From: JACDAN01 sp036380355
GTDB taxonomy: Bacteria; Actinomycetota; Thermoleophilia; Gaiellales; Gaiellaceae
DNA: 12,606 nt
NCBI GenBank assembly: GCA_036380355.1
Contig: DASVEW010000098.1
Coordinates: forward strand, 1-12,606
Direction: 5' to 3'
Part shown: one piece after another, positions 6,982 to 12,606 of the stretch
Position numbering within the stretch: the stretch's first letter is position 1
Layout: each line of letters begins with the position of its first letter
Notes under the pieces: model-generated
What the model saw: the letters and a program-made list of their open reading frames with translations, nothing else
What the model was told of the DNA's origin: nothing
The model's database searches: none
Translations under genes and position numbers: made by a program

Positions 6982-7839
6982 ATGGCGGCGGTCTTCCAGC
7001 TCCCCGACGGACGCGCGCTCGGGTACTCCCAGTGGGGAGCCTCCGACGGTCTCCCCGTGCTCGGGTTCCTCGGCACGAGCCTTTCGTGGCTCGCGCACCT
7101 CGGCACCGACGCGCCGCGGGCGGCCGGCGTCCGGCTGATCCTCGTCGACCGGCCCGGGTACGGGCTCTCGGACCTTCAGCCTGAGCGAACGCTCCTCGAC
7201 TGGCCCCACGACATCGCCGAGCTCGCCGACGGACTCGAGCTCGACCGGTTCGCGGTCTTCGGAATGTCGGGCGGCGGCCCGCACGCGGCGGCGTGCGCCC
7301 ACGCGCTGGCCGACCGCGTCTCTGCGCTCGGGCTCGTCAGCTCGCCGGCGCCCGTGTGGGACCGGCCGGAGCTCCGCTTCTCCGCCCCACCCCACCGCCG
7401 GCCGATGATCGAGCTCGCCGAGCGGGATCCGGGGATCGTCGCGACCCGGCTGCTCGAGGACTGCCGAACCGAGCTCGAAGAGATCACGCGCGGGTCGCGG
7501 AACGGCGCCGACACCCCGGCGTCCGACCAGGCCGTCATGGCCGATCCCGATGTGCGCGCCCGCTTCGAGGCCGCAACTCTGGAGACAGTCGCGCGAGGCC
7601 CCGAGGGGTACGCCCGCGACCTCTTCCTCCTGTACTTCGCGCCCTGGGGCTTCCGGCCGGAGGAGATCGCCGTCCCCACGGAGATCTGGCAGGGAGATGC
7701 CGACGACGCCGTCGCGCCGGAGGTCGCCGAGTTCTTCGCCGAGACGATCCCGGACAGCCGGCTGCACCTGATCCCGGGCGCGGGCCACCTGATCCTCTGG
7801 TCGCACACTGCGGAGATCCTCAGCTCGTTGACCCCATGA
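6982..7839 (+). CDS. Alpha/beta-fold hydrolase
   Basis: 285 residues, normal for the alpha/beta hydrolase superfamily. The nucleophile elbow is GMSGGG with S96. The likely acid is D241 in WQGDADDAV, and the catalytic His is H269 in GAGHLILW, so the triad is complete and ordered. The N-terminal half shows LPDGRALGYSQWG and VDRPGYGLSD, as in esterase, epoxide-hydrolase and haloperoxidase-like members. The oxyanion region reads FLGTSLSW rather than the usual HG pair. A helical cap lies about 125-215. No signal peptide, so cytoplasmic. The ATG follows a TAACGT -10-like box without a ribosome site. Its stop TGA overlaps an ATG at 7836 that opens the frame of the next gene, but the stretch beyond it looks non-coding. 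The substrate cannot be told from sequence. Confidence 0.93.
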   Translation: MAAVFQLPDGRALGYSQWGASDGLPVLGFLGTSLSWLAHLGTDAPRAAGVRLILVDRPGYGLSDLQPERTLLDWPHDIAELADGLELDRFAVFGMSGGGPHAAACAHALADRVSALGLVSSPAPVWDRPELRFSAPPHRRPMIELAERDPGIVATRLLEDCRTELEEITRGSRNGADTPASDQAVMADPDVRARFEAATLETVARGPEGYARDLFLLYFAPWGFRPEEIAVPTEIWQGDADDAVAPEVAEFFAETIPDSRLHLIPGAGHLILWSHTAEILSSLTP

Positions 7840-7845
7840 CCCGCC

Positions 7846-7870
7846 GCGGAACGGGCCTCGCCCGTTCCGC
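7846..7870 (+). terminator. Perfect hairpin after the hydrolase gene
   Basis: GCGGAACGGGC (7846-7856) pairs with GCCCGTTCCGC (7860-7870) around a 3-nt loop CTC. It starts six nt after the hydrolase stop. The tail CGGATTGGTT is only mildly T-rich, so it may be a terminator or the first element of the structured leader that follows. Confidence 0.6.
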
Positions 7871-7878
7871 CGGATTGG

Positions 7879-7996
7879 TTCCCGGAGAGGGAAGTTGCGC
7901 GAACATTCTTCGCCGCGTGGCGCGCAGCGCCACCCGGCTCGACAGGGTCGCTGGAAGTCGTGAGACTTCCAGCGAAATGTCGGCACGCCGACATTT
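7879..7996 (+). promoter_or_regulatory. Hairpin-rich 5' region of the ATP-grasp gene, candidate cis-regulatory RNA
   Basis: Four hairpins follow one another: TTCCC/GGGAA (7879-7893, weak), GTGGCGC/GCGCCAC (7917-7933, 3-nt loop), a perfect 12-bp stem TCGCTGGAAGTC/GACTTCCAGCGA with a GTGA (GNRA-type) tetraloop (7948-7975), and a perfect 9-bp stem AAATGTCGG/CCGACATTT with loop CACG (7975-7996). The last stem contains the proposed ATG at 7977. As DNA its arms are 10 bp around a 2-bp centre, so it could also be a repressor operator. Codons through 7840-7976 (TTG, GTT, AGT, ATT, CTT, ACT) are unlike the GC-ending codons of the neighbours, which argues against translation there. I recognise no known riboswitch class. 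Confidence 0.55.
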
Positions 7997-9227
7997 GATC
8001 GGGCTGCTCCTCGCGACCGAGGAGGACTGGCCGACGGCCTTCCAGACGCTGCTCGAGCGCCTCGGCCCGGTGCGGTGGAACGGTGAGACGCACGAGTTCC
8101 CCACCGAGCGGATCGTCCACGAGCCGTTCGACCTCCGCTACAGGCCGCGGCACGCGCTGATCATCGACCGGCTCGCGTGGTGGTACGAGGTGCCGCGCGA
8201 ATGGCTGAAGAAGCTGGCCCTGATGGACGAGGTGTACCTCCTCAACAACCCGTTCACGTTCCAGGCGATGGAGAAGCACTCCGCCTACTGCGCAATGATG
8301 CGGCTCGGGCTCAAGGTGCCGGACACCTGGCTGATCCCGCACAAGCTCCCGCCCGACAACCCGCGCTACGTCCCGATGGCGGAGCGCTACAGCCCGGCAT
8401 TCGACCTCGACTACGTCGCCGAGCAGGTCGGCTACCCGCTGTACATGAAGCCGTTCGACGGCGGCATGTGGGTCGGCGTGACCCGGATCGGCTCGAGCGA
8501 GGAGCTGCATAGGAGCTACGACGCGTCCGGCGAGCGGCTGATGCACCTCCAGGCGGCGGTCGAGGACTTCGACGTCTTCACCCGCAGCCTCTCGATCGGG
8601 CCGCAGACCACGGTGATGGAGTACGACCCGGCCGCCGACGGCCACTACCGCTACAAGGTCGGCGACGACTTCCTGCCGCCCGAGCAGCTGCGCGAGGTGG
8701 AGACGATCGGGAAGCTCGTGAACGCCTTCTTCCGCTGGGAGTTCAACTCCTGCGAGGTGATCGTCAAGGACGGCGAGGCGCACCCCATCGACTACGCGAA
8801 CGCCTCACCGGACCTCGCGCTCGTGAGCCTCCACTACTACTTCCCCTGGGCGATCCAGTCCCTGGCCGCCTGGTGCATGTTCTGTGCGGCCACCGGCCGG
8901 AAGGTTGGCGTCTACCAGCCGACACGGGCCTACTTCGAGATCGGCGACCGGGAGGATCTCCCGTACGAGGAGAAGCTCGAGCGCTACCGGGCGCTCGCCG
9001 ACGACTACTTCCAGACCGAGCTCTTCGAGGCGTTCTGCGCCGAGGCGCTCCCGCACCTCGAGGAGGCTACGGTCGAGTACGTCGAGAGTCCGGGGTTCGA
9101 TCGGCTGATCGTCGAGGTGATCCGAACCGAGGAGCCCGACGAGAAGCAGGAGCGGCTGATCGAGCGGTCGCGGACGGCCGTGGCAGCGTGGGCGGCAGAT
9201 CGACGTGCAGCCCCGGCGCGTAGATGA
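7977..9227 (+). CDS. ATP-grasp fold enzyme of unknown substrate
   Basis: 416 residues. The ATP-grasp core starts near EVYLLNNPFTFQAMEKHSAY (85-104). A conserved lysine-containing strand reads YPLYMKPFDGGMWVGV (K158), where family members bind ATP. The metal-binding end is E260-V-I-V, then D272-Y-A-N275. These enzymes ligate a carboxylate to an amine or thiol through an acylphosphate. The N-terminal about 80 residues and the acidic, helical C-terminal about 100 are not assigned. Start choice is difficult. ATG 7977 has no ribosome site and lies inside a hairpin. ATG 7836 overlaps the hydrolase stop in an ATGA but would translate the hairpins with poor codons. TTG 7995 would begin at IGLLLATEEDWP. 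It ends before a strong bidirectional terminator. Fold confident, reaction unknown. Confidence 0.85.
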   Translation: MSARRHLIGLLLATEEDWPTAFQTLLERLGPVRWNGETHEFPTERIVHEPFDLRYRPRHALIIDRLAWWYEVPREWLKKLALMDEVYLLNNPFTFQAMEKHSAYCAMMRLGLKVPDTWLIPHKLPPDNPRYVPMAERYSPAFDLDYVAEQVGYPLYMKPFDGGMWVGVTRIGSSEELHRSYDASGERLMHLQAAVEDFDVFTRSLSIGPQTTVMEYDPAADGHYRYKVGDDFLPPEQLREVETIGKLVNAFFRWEFNSCEVIVKDGEAHPIDYANASPDLALVSLHYYFPWAIQSLAAWCMFCAATGRKVGVYQPTRAYFEIGDREDLPYEEKLERYRALADDYFQTELFEAFCAEALPHLEEATVEYVESPGFDRLIVEVIRTEEPDEKQERLIERSRTAVAAWAADRRAAPARR

Positions 9228-9251
9228 TCGCGATCACCTCCGCGAGCATAA

Positions 9252-9293
9252 AGGGCGGATCCGCCCTAAATCTAGGGCCGATCGGCCCTTTTT
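9252..9293. terminator. Back-to-back terminators between convergent ATP-grasp and MarR genes
   Basis: Two 16-bp perfect palindromes sit side by side: AGGGCGGATCCGCCCT (9252-9267) and AGGGCCGATCGGCCCT (9274-9289). The second continues into five T (9289-9293) and so ends + strand transcripts. Read on the - strand, the first is followed by TTTA and can end MarR transcripts. The T-run overlaps the MarR stop codon (9292-9294). Confidence 0.88.
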
Positions 9294-9732
9294 AATCTCG
9301 GCTTAACAGGGCGCGGTTCGCCTTGCGGAGCCGTTCGAGCGGGCCGCGGTAGTCCTCCAGCGAGACGCCGAGCTCCGCCTCGATCGCCTTCTCTGCGGCG
9401 GCAAGCACCGGCTCCATCGCCTCGAGGAACTCGCGGCCCTTCGGCGTCACCTCGAGGAAGTGGGATCGGCGGTCGGCCTCGTTCGGCACGCGCCGAATCA
9501 GACCGCGGCTGTGGAGCCCCTGCGCCCGTCCCCTCAGCGTCGTCTTGGGGATGCCGGTCTCGGCTTCGAGGTCACTCGGCGTGATCGGGCCGTGGATCTG
9601 GATCAGCGTGAGCAGCCCGACCTGCGTCGGCGGGTAGCCGGCCCGGAGGAGCTCGCGGACGAAGACCTGGCTCGCGAGGGCGTTGGCCACGGCGAGCTCG
9701 AGCAGCACGGGCCTCCGCGATCCGTTCGCCAT
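9292..9732 (-). CDS. MarR-family transcriptional regulator
   Basis: 146 residues, the standard MarR length. The winged helix-turn-helix spans about 34-98: TQVGLLTLIQIHGPITPSDLEAETG, recognition helix IPKTTLRGRAQGL (61-73), then the wing SRGLIRRVPNEADRRSHFLEVTPKG with the hallmark D-R-R. Flanking helices (about 8-32 and 100-145) would form the dimer interface. Such dimers bind palindromic operators and release on ligand binding. The ATG at 9730-9732 has no ribosome site; TAGACT on the - strand ends nine nt upstream, so a leaderless mRNA is possible, in addition to read-through from the dioxygenase-like frame that ends 26 nt upstream. Ligand and targets are unknown. The dioxygenase neighbour raises the possibility of an aromatic ligand, which is speculation. 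Confidence 0.92.
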   Translation of the reverse strand: MANGSRRPVLLELAVANALASQVFVRELLRAGYPPTQVGLLTLIQIHGPITPSDLEAETGIPKTTLRGRAQGLHSRGLIRRVPNEADRRSHFLEVTPKGREFLEAMEPVLAAAEKAIEAELGVSLEDYRGPLERLRKANRALLSRD

Positions 9733-9741
9733 GTCGAGGGG

Positions 9742-9747
9742 AGTCTA
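9742..9747 (-). promoter_or_regulatory. Candidate -10 box of the MarR gene
   Basis: TAGACT read on the - strand ends nine nt before the MarR ATG. Confidence 0.35.
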
Positions 9748-9758
9748 GGACCGGGCGG

Positions 9759-10226
9759 TCAGCGGCGCACGAGCACCAGGTTGAACACGGCGCTCGCGCG
9801 GCCCGCCCTCGGATAGTGCTGGGTGACGAGCGTCCGGAAGCCCCGGGCGCTGACGCGCACGTGGATGTGCGGCGGGCGGCCTCCGTAGGCGATCGGCCGG
9901 TTGCTCTGGAAGCGGTAGCGGCCCTCGCGGGCGGCGACGACGGTGGCCCGGTGCGCGTCGTCGTACTGCCCGCGCCGGTTCACGAGCCAGAGCTCGATGC
10001 GGGCTCGCGGGATCGCCCGGCACCGGGTCGTCAGGACCCGGCCCCGAAGGACGTAGCCGGTGCCGACTTTCGACCGGATCGGCGCTCCGGGCTCGTAGAA
10101 CGGCCCGAGCGCATCGGCTCTCGTCGGGGCGCACCGGGCCGCCGCGTCGGAGCCGGAGCCCCACGAGCCGGCGCCGACCGCGACGAGCGCGACCAGGACG
10201 GCGGCGAGACGAGCCTTGTCGAGAGG
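9759..10226 (-). pseudogene. Intradiol ring-cleavage dioxygenase-like frame lacking a standard start codon
   Basis: An open frame of 155 codons reads as an exported intradiol dioxygenase-like protein: KARLAAVLVALVAVGAGS (signal-peptide-like), then the conserved ALGPFYEPGAP, ELWLVNRRGQYDD, GRYRFQSNRPIAYGGRPPHIH and TLVTQHYP. The four expected iron ligands are present as Y88, Y114, H120 and H122, numbering from the first codon after the nucS stop. Yet the frame begins directly after the in-frame nucS TAG and holds no ATG, GTG or TTG before the GTG at 9983, which would cut off the signal peptide, the GPFY motif and much of the fold. A CTG at 10194-10196 is the only near-start early on. So it is a gene with a non-canonical start, a product of TAG read-through, a sequencing error, or a recent pseudogene. 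The body is intact, which argues against long decay. Confidence 0.65.
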
Positions 10227-10901
10227 CTAGCTGGGAAAGAGCGTCAGCTCGGGCTCGCGGAGCCCGCGGAGGACCTCGAGGTCGACCTCGACGCACGCGA
10301 TTCCCCGAGCGGTCGCCAGGGCGACCGCCTGCGGCTTCAGCGTCCGGGCGGCGAGGATGCCGCGGCACGCCGCCTTGGCGGGATCCACCCGGATGCGCTC
10401 GAGGTAGCGCGAGAGCTGCTCGACGGCCTCGATCGTCCCGATCCGCTTGATCTCGACCGCGACCCAGCCGCCGCCGGCGTCGCGGCACATCAGGTCGACG
10501 GGACCGACGTCGGTCGCCCACTCACGGCGGACGAGCCGGAGCTCCTCGCCGAGCCGGGTGGGGTCGGCCGCGAGGGCCTCCTGCAGGTCGCGTTCGACGC
10601 CGTCCTTCTCGAGGGCGGCCGCCTCCCCCATCTCGTGCGAGACGTCGCTCAGCACCTCCACGAGGCGGATCTCCAGCCGGTCCTCCGACTTCCCGGCGCG
10701 CTTCCGCACGATGAGACGGTCGCCGTCCTCCTCCACGATCGTCGGCGGGGTCATCCAGTTGAGCGGCTTGTAGCCGCCGGCGTCTGCGTGGACGAGCACC
10801 GAGCCGTCCTCCTTCAGTATCAGGAGCCGCGTCGACTCAGGGAGGAAGGCGCTCAGGCGGCCGGTGTAGGCGACCTCGCAGCGGGCGACGATCAGGCGCA
10901 C
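10227..10901 (-). CDS. nucS: NucS/EndoMS mismatch-specific endonuclease
   Basis: 224 residues, the expected length. NucS cuts both strands at certain mismatches and replaces MutS/MutL repair in many Actinobacteria and archaea. The N-terminal DNA-binding and dimerisation part (about 1-105) contains RLIVARCEVAYTGRLSAFLP, SVLVHADAGGYKPLNWM and PPTIVEE. The C-terminal RecB-like nuclease domain carries GPVDLM with D136, then VAVEIKR with E150 and K152. The 14-residue D-to-E spacing and E-x-K match the known active site of archaeal EndoMS. The C-terminus ELTLFPS resembles a sliding-clamp-binding motif (QLxLF), in line with the known clamp dependence of actinobacterial NucS. The start GTG at 10899-10901 follows TACGGT by six nt, so the mRNA is probably leaderless. 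The stop TAG is immediately followed, in frame, by the dioxygenase-like frame. Confidence 0.95.
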   Translation of the reverse strand: MRLIVARCEVAYTGRLSAFLPESTRLLILKEDGSVLVHADAGGYKPLNWMTPPTIVEEDGDRLIVRKRAGKSEDRLEIRLVEVLSDVSHEMGEAAALEKDGVERDLQEALAADPTRLGEELRLVRREWATDVGPVDLMCRDAGGGWVAVEIKRIGTIEAVEQLSRYLERIRVDPAKAACRGILAARTLKPQAVALATARGIACVEVDLEVLRGLREPELTLFPS

Positions 10902-10907
10902 GGCGCG

Positions 10908-10913
10908 ACCGTA
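10908..10913 (-). promoter_or_regulatory. Candidate -10 box of a leaderless nucS mRNA
   Basis: TACGGT on the - strand ends six nt before the GTG start, with no Shine-Dalgarno possible in that space. Confidence 0.5.
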
Positions 10914-10935
10914 CCGTCCTCTTCGGACGTGTCCT

Positions 10936-10948
10936 GGGGTCTGACCCC
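10936..10948. repeat. Short palindrome GGGGTC-T-GACCCC between nucS and the metallopeptidase gene
   Basis: Perfect 6-bp arms around one base, in the 78-bp divergent spacer. From memory, GGGGTCWGACCCC-type palindromes recur between genes in diverse bacteria. I cannot tell here whether this is such a dispersed element or a local operator. It is the only copy in the window. Confidence 0.5.
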
Positions 10949-10965
10949 GGGACCTGGCCCTTCGG

Positions 10966-10971
10966 TACGCT
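10966..10971 (+). promoter_or_regulatory. Candidate -10 box of the metallopeptidase gene
   Basis: TACGCT ends eight nt before the ATG at 10980, with no ribosome site in between. Confidence 0.4.
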
Positions 10972-10979
10972 TCGCGCAG

Positions 10980-11666
10980 ATGGGCGACTTCGGTCTCTAT
11001 CTCGCCTTCATGATCCCGCCGCTCGTTCTCGGGCTCGTGATCCAGTGGCGGCTCAAGCGGACGTTCGCGCGGTACTCGGAGGTTCAGATCAGTAGCGGGC
11101 TGCCCGGCGCACAGGTCGCACGCCGGATCCTCGACCAGAACGGGCTGACCGAGGTACCGGTCGACGTCTCACCCGGCGGGCCGCTGTCCGATCATTACGA
11201 CCCGCGGAAGAAGGCGCTCTTCCTCTCCGAGCCGGTTTACCGGCCGCCGAGCGTGGCGGCCGCGGCGGTCGCCGCCCACGAGACGGGCCACGCCCTCCAG
11301 GACGCGCGCGGCTACGTCCCGCTGAAGATCCGTTCGGCGATGTACCCGGCCGTGGCCTTCGCCTCCAATGCCTGGATCTGGCTCCTGATCATCGGCGCCG
11401 TGCTGAACGCGCTGAACCTCGTCGCGCTCGCGCTGATCCTCTACGCCGTCGCCGTCGCCTTCCACATCGTCACGCTGCCGGTGGAGTTCAACGCCTCTCG
11501 ACGGGCCTCGGCCCAGCTCCGTGAGCTCGGGATCGTGGGCGCCGGCGAGCAGGAGGGCGTGAACAAGGTGCTCACGGCCGCAGCGCTCACCTACGTCGCC
11601 GGCGCACTAGCAGCGCTCTCGCTGCTCCTCTACTACGCGCTGATCTTCTTCGGCAACCGCGACTAG
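10980..11666 (+). CDS. YugP-type neutral zinc metallopeptidase, membrane-bound
   Basis: 228 residues, as is usual for the YugP (Zn_peptidase_2) family. One transmembrane helix at 6-25, then a cytoplasmic or membrane-proximal segment with the family motif LSDHYDPRKKALFLSE (69-84). The zinc motif is HETGH (H100, E101, H104), and a likely third ligand is E169 in LPVEFNAS. Two further helices lie in 129-165 and another in 200-224. The family is widespread; its substrates are not established. The ATG lies eight nt after a TACGCT box, divergent from nucS with 78 bp between starts. Its stop TAG overlaps the stop of the converging DUF7144 gene within one CTAG, with no terminator between them. The ORF is open far upstream only because of high GC; the coding region proper begins at MGDFGLYLAF. 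Confidence 0.92.
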   Translation: MGDFGLYLAFMIPPLVLGLVIQWRLKRTFARYSEVQISSGLPGAQVARRILDQNGLTEVPVDVSPGGPLSDHYDPRKKALFLSEPVYRPPSVAAAAVAAHETGHALQDARGYVPLKIRSAMYPAVAFASNAWIWLLIIGAVLNALNLVALALILYAVAVAFHIVTLPVEFNASRRASAQLRELGIVGAGEQEGVNKVLTAAALTYVAGALAALSLLLYYALIFFGNRD

Positions 11667-12076
11667 CCCCTCGCCTCCTCCGGCCCGTAGACGACGAGGG
11701 CCCAGATGATGGCGATGTTGAGGGCGATGATCAGGACCGCCCACACTGGGTAGTACGGGATGAAGAAGAAGTTCGCGACCGCGCTCAGGATCGCGAGGAA
11801 GACGCCGATGCTCCTGGCCCACAGGGCACCGCTGTAGATCGAGATGCCGGCGAAGATCAGGATCACACCCAGGATCAGGTGGATCCAGCCCCAGGCGGTG
11901 ACGTCGACGTCGTAGACGTAGTTGGGGCCGACGACGAAGAACTCGTCCTCGAAGATCGCGGCGAGCCCGGCGAGCGTCTGGAAGATGCCGACCAGCAGCA
12001 TGATGGCGCCCGCGAACGCCGCGAAGCCGTACGCCCAGCCGCTGACCGCGTGGTCAGTCCTGTCCATGGTGGACAC
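11663..12076 (-). CDS. DUF7144-type membrane protein, four predicted helices
   Basis: 137 residues from the GTG at 12074-12076. Four hydrophobic segments lie at about 13-42, 64-81, 84-105 and 108-130. The sequence follows the actinobacterial DUF7144 layout: a first helix (GFAAFAGAIMLLVGIFQTLAGLAAIF), an outside loop EDEFFVVGPNYVYDVDVTAWGW, IHLILGVILIFAGISIYSG, then LWARSIGVFLAILSAVANFFF and a last Ile/Leu-rich helix. Function unknown. AAAGGAG six nt upstream supports the GTG over the longer frame from 12151 and over the ATG at 12065-12067. The start overlaps the 3' end of the upstream membrane gene by 23 nt, indicating an operon. The C-terminus meets the metallopeptidase gene at CTAG. Confidence 0.88.
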   Translation of the reverse strand: MSTMDRTDHAVSGWAYGFAAFAGAIMLLVGIFQTLAGLAAIFEDEFFVVGPNYVYDVDVTAWGWIHLILGVILIFAGISIYSGALWARSIGVFLAILSAVANFFFIPYYPVWAVLIIALNIAIIWALVVYGPEEARG

Positions 12077-12606
12077 GCCCTGCTCCTTTCGTTGGGGGGT
12101 TCGGGAACTCATTCGCCGTCTGACGGCGGAGTACCTCCACGCCCAACGCAAGGACGACCGCGGCGGCGAGGACGAGCTGCCAGCGCTGCGTCTGGATCGT
12201 CGGCCCCCACCAGACGAGGAGACCGAGCAGGAGGGCGGCGCCGCCGAACGCGATCTCGGCGCGGGCGATGTGCGGAGCGAGCCACCCCCTCGCGTCCCTG
12301 GCCGTTCCGGACGGGCCGGCGATCCAGACCGCCACGAGCAGGAGGACGCCGATGCCCAGGAGCGTGAGCCCGCCGTCGCGGAGCTGCGCCGTGAGGATGT
12401 CCCACGCGTTCGCCGCAGCCCGCTCCACGGACTCGGTCGTTGCCAGCTCGTCGACGACGACCGAGCCGGCGATGCGCCTGACGACGAGCACGATGAGGCC
12501 GGCGACGATCGTGGAGATCCCGATCATCCGCAGGACGTCTCGCCGCCGCCCCTCGGCGAGCCAGACCGCGAGCACCCAGAGCGCGATCGGCACGAGCCAC
12601 AGCCAC
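12054..12606 (-). CDS. Integral membrane protein, incomplete at the right edge
   Basis: The frame is open to the window end, so the N-terminus is missing; the first in-window start is a GTG at 12591-12593, preceded by more hydrophobic codons (WLWL). At least five hydrophobic segments are visible: around IALWVLAVWLAEG, IGISTIVAGLIVLVV, LTLLGIGVLLLVAVWIAG, IAFGGAALLLGLLVWWGPT and LVLAAAVVLALGVEVL. Between the second and third lies a polar stretch (VVDELATTESVERAAANAWDILTAQLRDGG), probably outside the membrane. The C-terminal tail RRQTANEFPNPP is cytoplasmic-like. Similar membrane proteins with the GPTIQTQRW and RRQT-EFP stretches are, as I recall, common in Actinobacteria without known function. 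It overlaps the DUF7144 gene by 23 nt on the same strand. Confidence 0.8.
   Translation of the reverse strand, partial: WLWLVPIALWVLAVWLAEGRRRDVLRMIGISTIVAGLIVLVVRRIAGSVVVDELATTESVERAAANAWDILTAQLRDGGLTLLGIGVLLLVAVWIAGPSGTARDARGWLAPHIARAEIAFGGAALLLGLLVWWGPTIQTQRWQLVLAAAVVLALGVEVLRRQTANEFPNPPTKGAGRVHHGQD
12083..12089 (-). promoter_or_regulatory. Ribosome binding site of the DUF7144 gene
   Basis: AAAGGAG on the - strand, six nt before the GTG at 12076. It lies inside the coding end of the upstream membrane gene. Confidence 0.8.

Noticed and set aside
7836..7976. N-terminal extension of the ATP-grasp protein from ATG 7836, which overlaps the hydrolase stop in an ATGA.
   Set aside because: It would translate a terminator-like hairpin and a row of stems using codons rare in the neighbours, and the extension has no recognisable conserved feature. 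It remains possible and is noted in the gene entry.
9225..9236. 12-bp palindrome TGATCGCGATCA at the ATP-grasp stop codon.
   Set aside because: No T-run or further context. Short GATC/CGCG palindromes are easily met by chance in this composition, and two real terminators follow.
9745..10521. A 258-codon - strand frame overlapping nucS and the dioxygenase-like frame.
   Set aside because: Arg/Pro-rich shadow. The alternative frames carry clear NucS and dioxygenase motifs.

Overview
The window is high-GC DNA with the hallmarks of an actinobacterium: NucS/EndoMS mismatch endonuclease, a DUF7144-type membrane protein, a eukaryote-like Ser/Thr kinase, and several genes whose start codon lies only 6-9 nt after a TANNNT -10 box, so their mRNAs are probably leaderless. 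The style recalls Thermoleophilia (Gaiellales/Solirubrobacterales-like), but that assignment is inference. No tRNA, rRNA, CRISPR array, transposase or phage gene was found. The left edge (1-158) has no gene I can support.

Layout. (1) 159-3075: a LysR-type regulator (-) divergent from an orphan family 5 ABC-transporter solute-binding protein (+), with a 9-bp inverted repeat in the shared promoter region and a strong terminator after the binding protein. (2) 3107-6949: a signalling block. A sensor kinase and an OmpR/PhoB-type response regulator are translationally coupled on the - strand. Divergent to them is a soluble Ser/Thr protein kinase, followed by a small membrane-anchored or secreted Asp/Gly/Thr-rich repeat protein. 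The promoter regions of the two-component operon and of the repeat-protein gene share TCTCA-type repeats on an 11-bp period, each set oriented toward its target gene. This suggests the regulator controls both. (3) 6982-9293: an alpha/beta hydrolase, then an ATP-grasp enzyme of unknown substrate whose 5' region is a chain of perfect hairpins, the last burying the proposed ATG. Back-to-back terminators follow. (4) 9292-10901 on the - strand: nucS, then an intradiol-dioxygenase-like open frame that begins right after, and in frame with, the nucS stop and has no ATG, GTG or TTG start before its catalytic core, then a MarR regulator. (5) 10980-12606: a YugP-type zinc metallopeptidase (+) that meets a DUF7144 membrane protein (-) at a shared CTAG, and an incomplete multi-spanning membrane protein upstream of the latter, running off the right edge.

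The points most worth a second look are the hairpin-rich leader over the ATP-grasp start, the start-less dioxygenase behind nucS, and the shared 11-bp-period operator tying the two-component system to the repeat protein.
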